Shown here one piece after another: positions 59,783 to 64,000 of a stretch of DNA of 64,000 nt. The DNA is taken from assembly GCF_000025565.1 (NCBI RefSeq), contig NC_014121.1, positions 496,001 to 560,000 on the forward strand, in the 5' to 3' direction. Below the pieces are notes generated by a model. It was not told the DNA's origin and searched no databases. It saw nothing but the letters and a program-made list of their open reading frames with translations. The DNA is from Enterobacter cloacae subsp. cloacae ATCC 13047 (lineage in GTDB: Bacteria > Pseudomonadota > Gammaproteobacteria > Enterobacterales > Enterobacteriaceae). Position 1 is the first letter of the stretch. Each line of letters opens with the position of its first letter. The translations under genes were made by a program, and so were the position numbers.

Positions 59783-60920
59783 TCACGCATCCCGCGGAAG
59801 CCCTTTTTCTATCACCCTCACCAGGCGTTGTTTTTGCGGTGGTTGCACCTCAACCACGCAGGCATTTCGCTTCTCGATTTGCTGCGCAATCGCCCACTCT
59901 ATGTGTTCATCGAGAAGTGGGTGCTCACCTCTACGGCTCTCAAGCGCCCGGATATTCGCTTCATCCCACGGGGCATTCCCCAGCGCAACGGCGACATTAC
60001 GCAGCCAGCGCAGATGGCCAATACGGCGAATGGCCGAACCTTCCGTCACTTTCAGGAACCAGGCTTCACTCCAGGCGAACAGTTCAATGAGCTGTGGCGC
60101 ATGCAGCGCCTTACGCGGGCTAAAATCCTCTTCGTCTGTGAGCTGCGAATAACGGTTCCACGGGCAAATTAACTGGCAGTCGTCGCAGCCGTAGATGCGA
60201 TTGCCAATAAGTGGTCGGAATTCTTCAGGGATCGCCCCTTCCAGTTCGATGGTGAGGTAAGAGATGCAGCGTCGGGCATCCACCGTATAGGGCTCAACGA
60301 TAGCGCCCGTCGGGCAGATAGTCATACAGGCCACGCAGCGCCCACAACCTTCTTCTACCGGGCCGTCTACCGGCAGTGGTAAATCAATCAGCAGTTCACC
60401 AAGGAAAAAGAACGATCCGGCGTCGCGGCTCAGAATAAGTGAGTGCTTACCAGTCCAGCCAAGCCCGGCTTTTTCAGCGATAGGGCGCTCAAGAACAGGC
60501 GCGGAGTCGACAAACGGTCTAAAATTCAGCGAAACACAGTGCTGCTGAATAGTTTCGCCGAGTTTTTTTAGTCGGTTACGCAGAAGCTTATGGTAATCAC
60601 GCCCCAGGGCATACCGGCTAACGTAACCGAGAGAGGGATTTTTTAACGTACGCGCAAAAGCCGCGTTGGCGGGAAGATAATTCATGCGTACGCTGATAAC
60701 GCGTAACGTACCCGGCAACAGCTCGTGTGGACGGGCCCGCATCATGCCATGACGCGCCATCCACTCCATTTCGCCGTGGTATTGTTTATCCAGCCAGGCC
60801 TGCAGTTTTGGCTCGCTGGCGGAGAGATCGGTGTCGGTGATCCCCACCTTCTGGAAGCCCAGTTCAGCACCCCACTGTTTTATTTTTTGCGCTAACTGAT
60901 TGAGATCGAGGGGCTGTGAC

Positions 60921-60922
<2 letters not shown>
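59783..60922 (-). CDS. queG: Epoxyqueuosine reductase QueG
   Basis: A 379-residue cobalamin-dependent enzyme catalysing the last step of queuosine synthesis in tRNA. Two [4Fe-4S] motifs are visible: CGRCVACMTICPTGA and CDDCQLICPWN. Same length as E. coli QueG. Start 60922 (MSQPLDLNQLAQKI) overlaps the divergent nnr start in the sequence CATG, so the two genes have a two-base head-to-head overlap. Confidence 0.96.
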
Positions 60923-62898
<1,976 letters not shown>

Positions 62899-62914
62899 GC
62901 GTAGGGATGACGGG

Positions 62915-64000
62915 ATGATAAATCGCGTTAAAGGTTGGTTATTGGCTGCCACAGTGCTGCTGTGCGCGCAGGCTGGTGCGGCAAGCCTCTCGGATATTCA
63001 GGTGTCGAACGGGGAGAGTCAGGCCCGGATCACGTTCAGTTTTATGGGCGACCCTGAATATGCTTTTTCTCAACCAGACAGCCGCAGCGTGGCGCTGGAT
63101 ATCAAACAGACGGGTGTGATCCAGGGGTTGCCCTTGCAGTTCAGCGGTAACAACCTGGTCAAAAGTATTCGTTCCGGCACGCCAAAAGACAGTCAGTCAT
63201 TGCGCCTGGTGGTCGATCTGACCGAAAAGGGTAAAACGCGGGCGGTGAAGCAGCAAAACGGCGCGAATTATACGGTGGTCTTTACCATCAATGCCGATGC
63301 GCCTCCGCCACCGCCACCGCCGCCGGTTGTGGCGAAACGGGTGGAAGAGCCGGTTTATACCCCGCGCCCGTCTGAACCTGCGCGTAATCCGTTTAAAACC
63401 GACAACGATCGCATCACCGGCGTCACCAGCAGTAATACCGTGACGCGCCCGGCGGCCAGCGCGCGTCGGGTGGTCAGCAGTGATAAAGTGATTATCGCCA
63501 TTGATGCCGGTCATGGCGGGCAGGATCCGGGTGCAATTGGTCCAGGTGGTACGCGTGAGAAAAACGTGACCATCGCCATTGCCCGTAAGCTACGGACGCT
63601 GTTGAACGATGACCCGATGTTTAAAGGCGTATTGACCCGTGACGGCGATTACTTTATCTCCGTGATGGGACGCTCAGACGTGGCGCGTAAGCAAAATGCT
63701 AACTTCCTGGTCTCCATTCATGCGGATGCCGCACCAAACCGTAACGCCACGGGGGCATCGGTGTGGGTGCTGTCAAACCGTCGGGCGAACAGTGAAATGG
63801 CTAACTGGCTTGAAGAGCATGAGAAGCAGTCCGAACTGTTGGGTGGTGCGGGCGATGTGCTGGCCAACAGCCAGTCTGACCCGTATCTCAGCCAGGCGGT
63901 GCTCGATTTACAGTTCGGTCATTCTCAGCGCGTCGGGTATGATGTCGCCACCAACGTACTGAATCAGCTGCAAGGCATCGGGGCATTGCATAAACGCCGT
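62915..64000 (+). CDS. amiB: N-acetylmuramoyl-L-alanine amidase AmiB (5' part)
   Basis: 362 codons are present and the gene runs off the window. Signal peptide (about 1-23), an AMIN domain that targets the septum ([19 protein letters not shown]), a proline-rich linker (eight Pro in a row after DA), and the zinc amidase domain ([16 protein letters not shown], with the zinc His and Glu; SIHADA). AmiB splits septal peptidoglycan during daughter-cell separation, activated by EnvC. Start ATG 62915. Confidence 0.95.
   Translation, partial: MINRVKGWLLAATVLLCAQAGAASLSDIQVSNGESQARITFSFMGDPEYAFSQPDSRSVALDIKQTGVIQGLPLQFSGNNLVKSIRSGTPKDSQSLRLVVDLTEKGKTRAVKQQNGANYTVVFTINADAPPPPPPPPVVAKRVEEPVYTPRPSEPARNPFKTDNDRITGVTSSNTVTRPAASARRVVSSDKVIIAIDAGHGGQDPGAIGPGGTREKNVTIAIARKLRTLLNDDPMFKGVLTRDGDYFISVMGRSDVARKQNANFLVSIHADAAPNRNATGASVWVLSNRRANSEMANWLEEHEKQSELLGGAGDVLANSQSDPYLSQAVLDLQFGHSQRVGYDVATNVLNQLQGIGALHKRR

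Overview
The window is enterobacterial chromosome with about 29 kb of accessory DNA on its left. The right part (29.3-64 kb) keeps the Escherichia coli order tRNA-Phe, yjdC, dsbD, cutA, dcuA, aspA, fxsA, yjeH, groES, groEL, yjeI, epmB, efp, ecnA, ecnB, sugE, blc, ampC, frdDCBA, epmA, mscM, psd, rsgA, orn, tRNA-Gly, queG, nnr, tsaE, amiB. A divergent ampR-ampC pair, an ecnR gene next to ecnB, and a 381-residue ACT/MIR-like AmpC point to the Enterobacter cloacae complex; the species cannot be fixed from this alone.

Layout. (1) 1-7 kb, AT-rich cargo: a universal stress protein, two overlapping MutS-like ATPases, and a gpmA-like gene cut by an IS903-type element. (2) 7-9 kb: decayed genes, among them an MmcB-like nuclease and an FRG-domain protein. 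(3) 9-17 kb: a tyrosine recombinase followed by small unknown genes, a DUF3085-like gene, ardC, a DUF1281 gene and a methylase-like gene. Two copies of a structured element made of three pseudoknot units lie here, and most genes have a leader hairpin that pairs with the Shine-Dalgarno. (4) 17-23 kb, minus strand: a chain of genes joined by ATGA overlaps (coiled-coil protein, macro-domain protein, phage-accessory-like gene, HNH nuclease, 55-residue protein, membrane protein), cut by an IS3-family and an IS2-like element. Removing each IS with one target duplication restores both reading frames and the overlaps. (5) 23-29 kb: TraF-like protein, a TraI/MobH-like protein without the expected histidines, and an integrase facing tRNA-Phe. 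Together this looks like the integrase end of a decaying integrative conjugative element in the tRNA-Phe gene; its other end lies outside the window.

(6) 29.3-64 kb backbone: anaerobic C4-dicarboxylate metabolism (dcuA, aspA, frdABCD), the GroE chaperonin with a sigma-32 promoter, EF-P with both modification enzymes (epmA, epmB), inducible AmpC beta-lactamase, the entericidin locus, a guanidine-II riboswitch before sugE, and envelope and RNA genes. A second IS903-type copy, with the same transposase sequence and its own 9-bp duplication, interrupts yjiG behind groEL, so the same IS has been active in both island and backbone.
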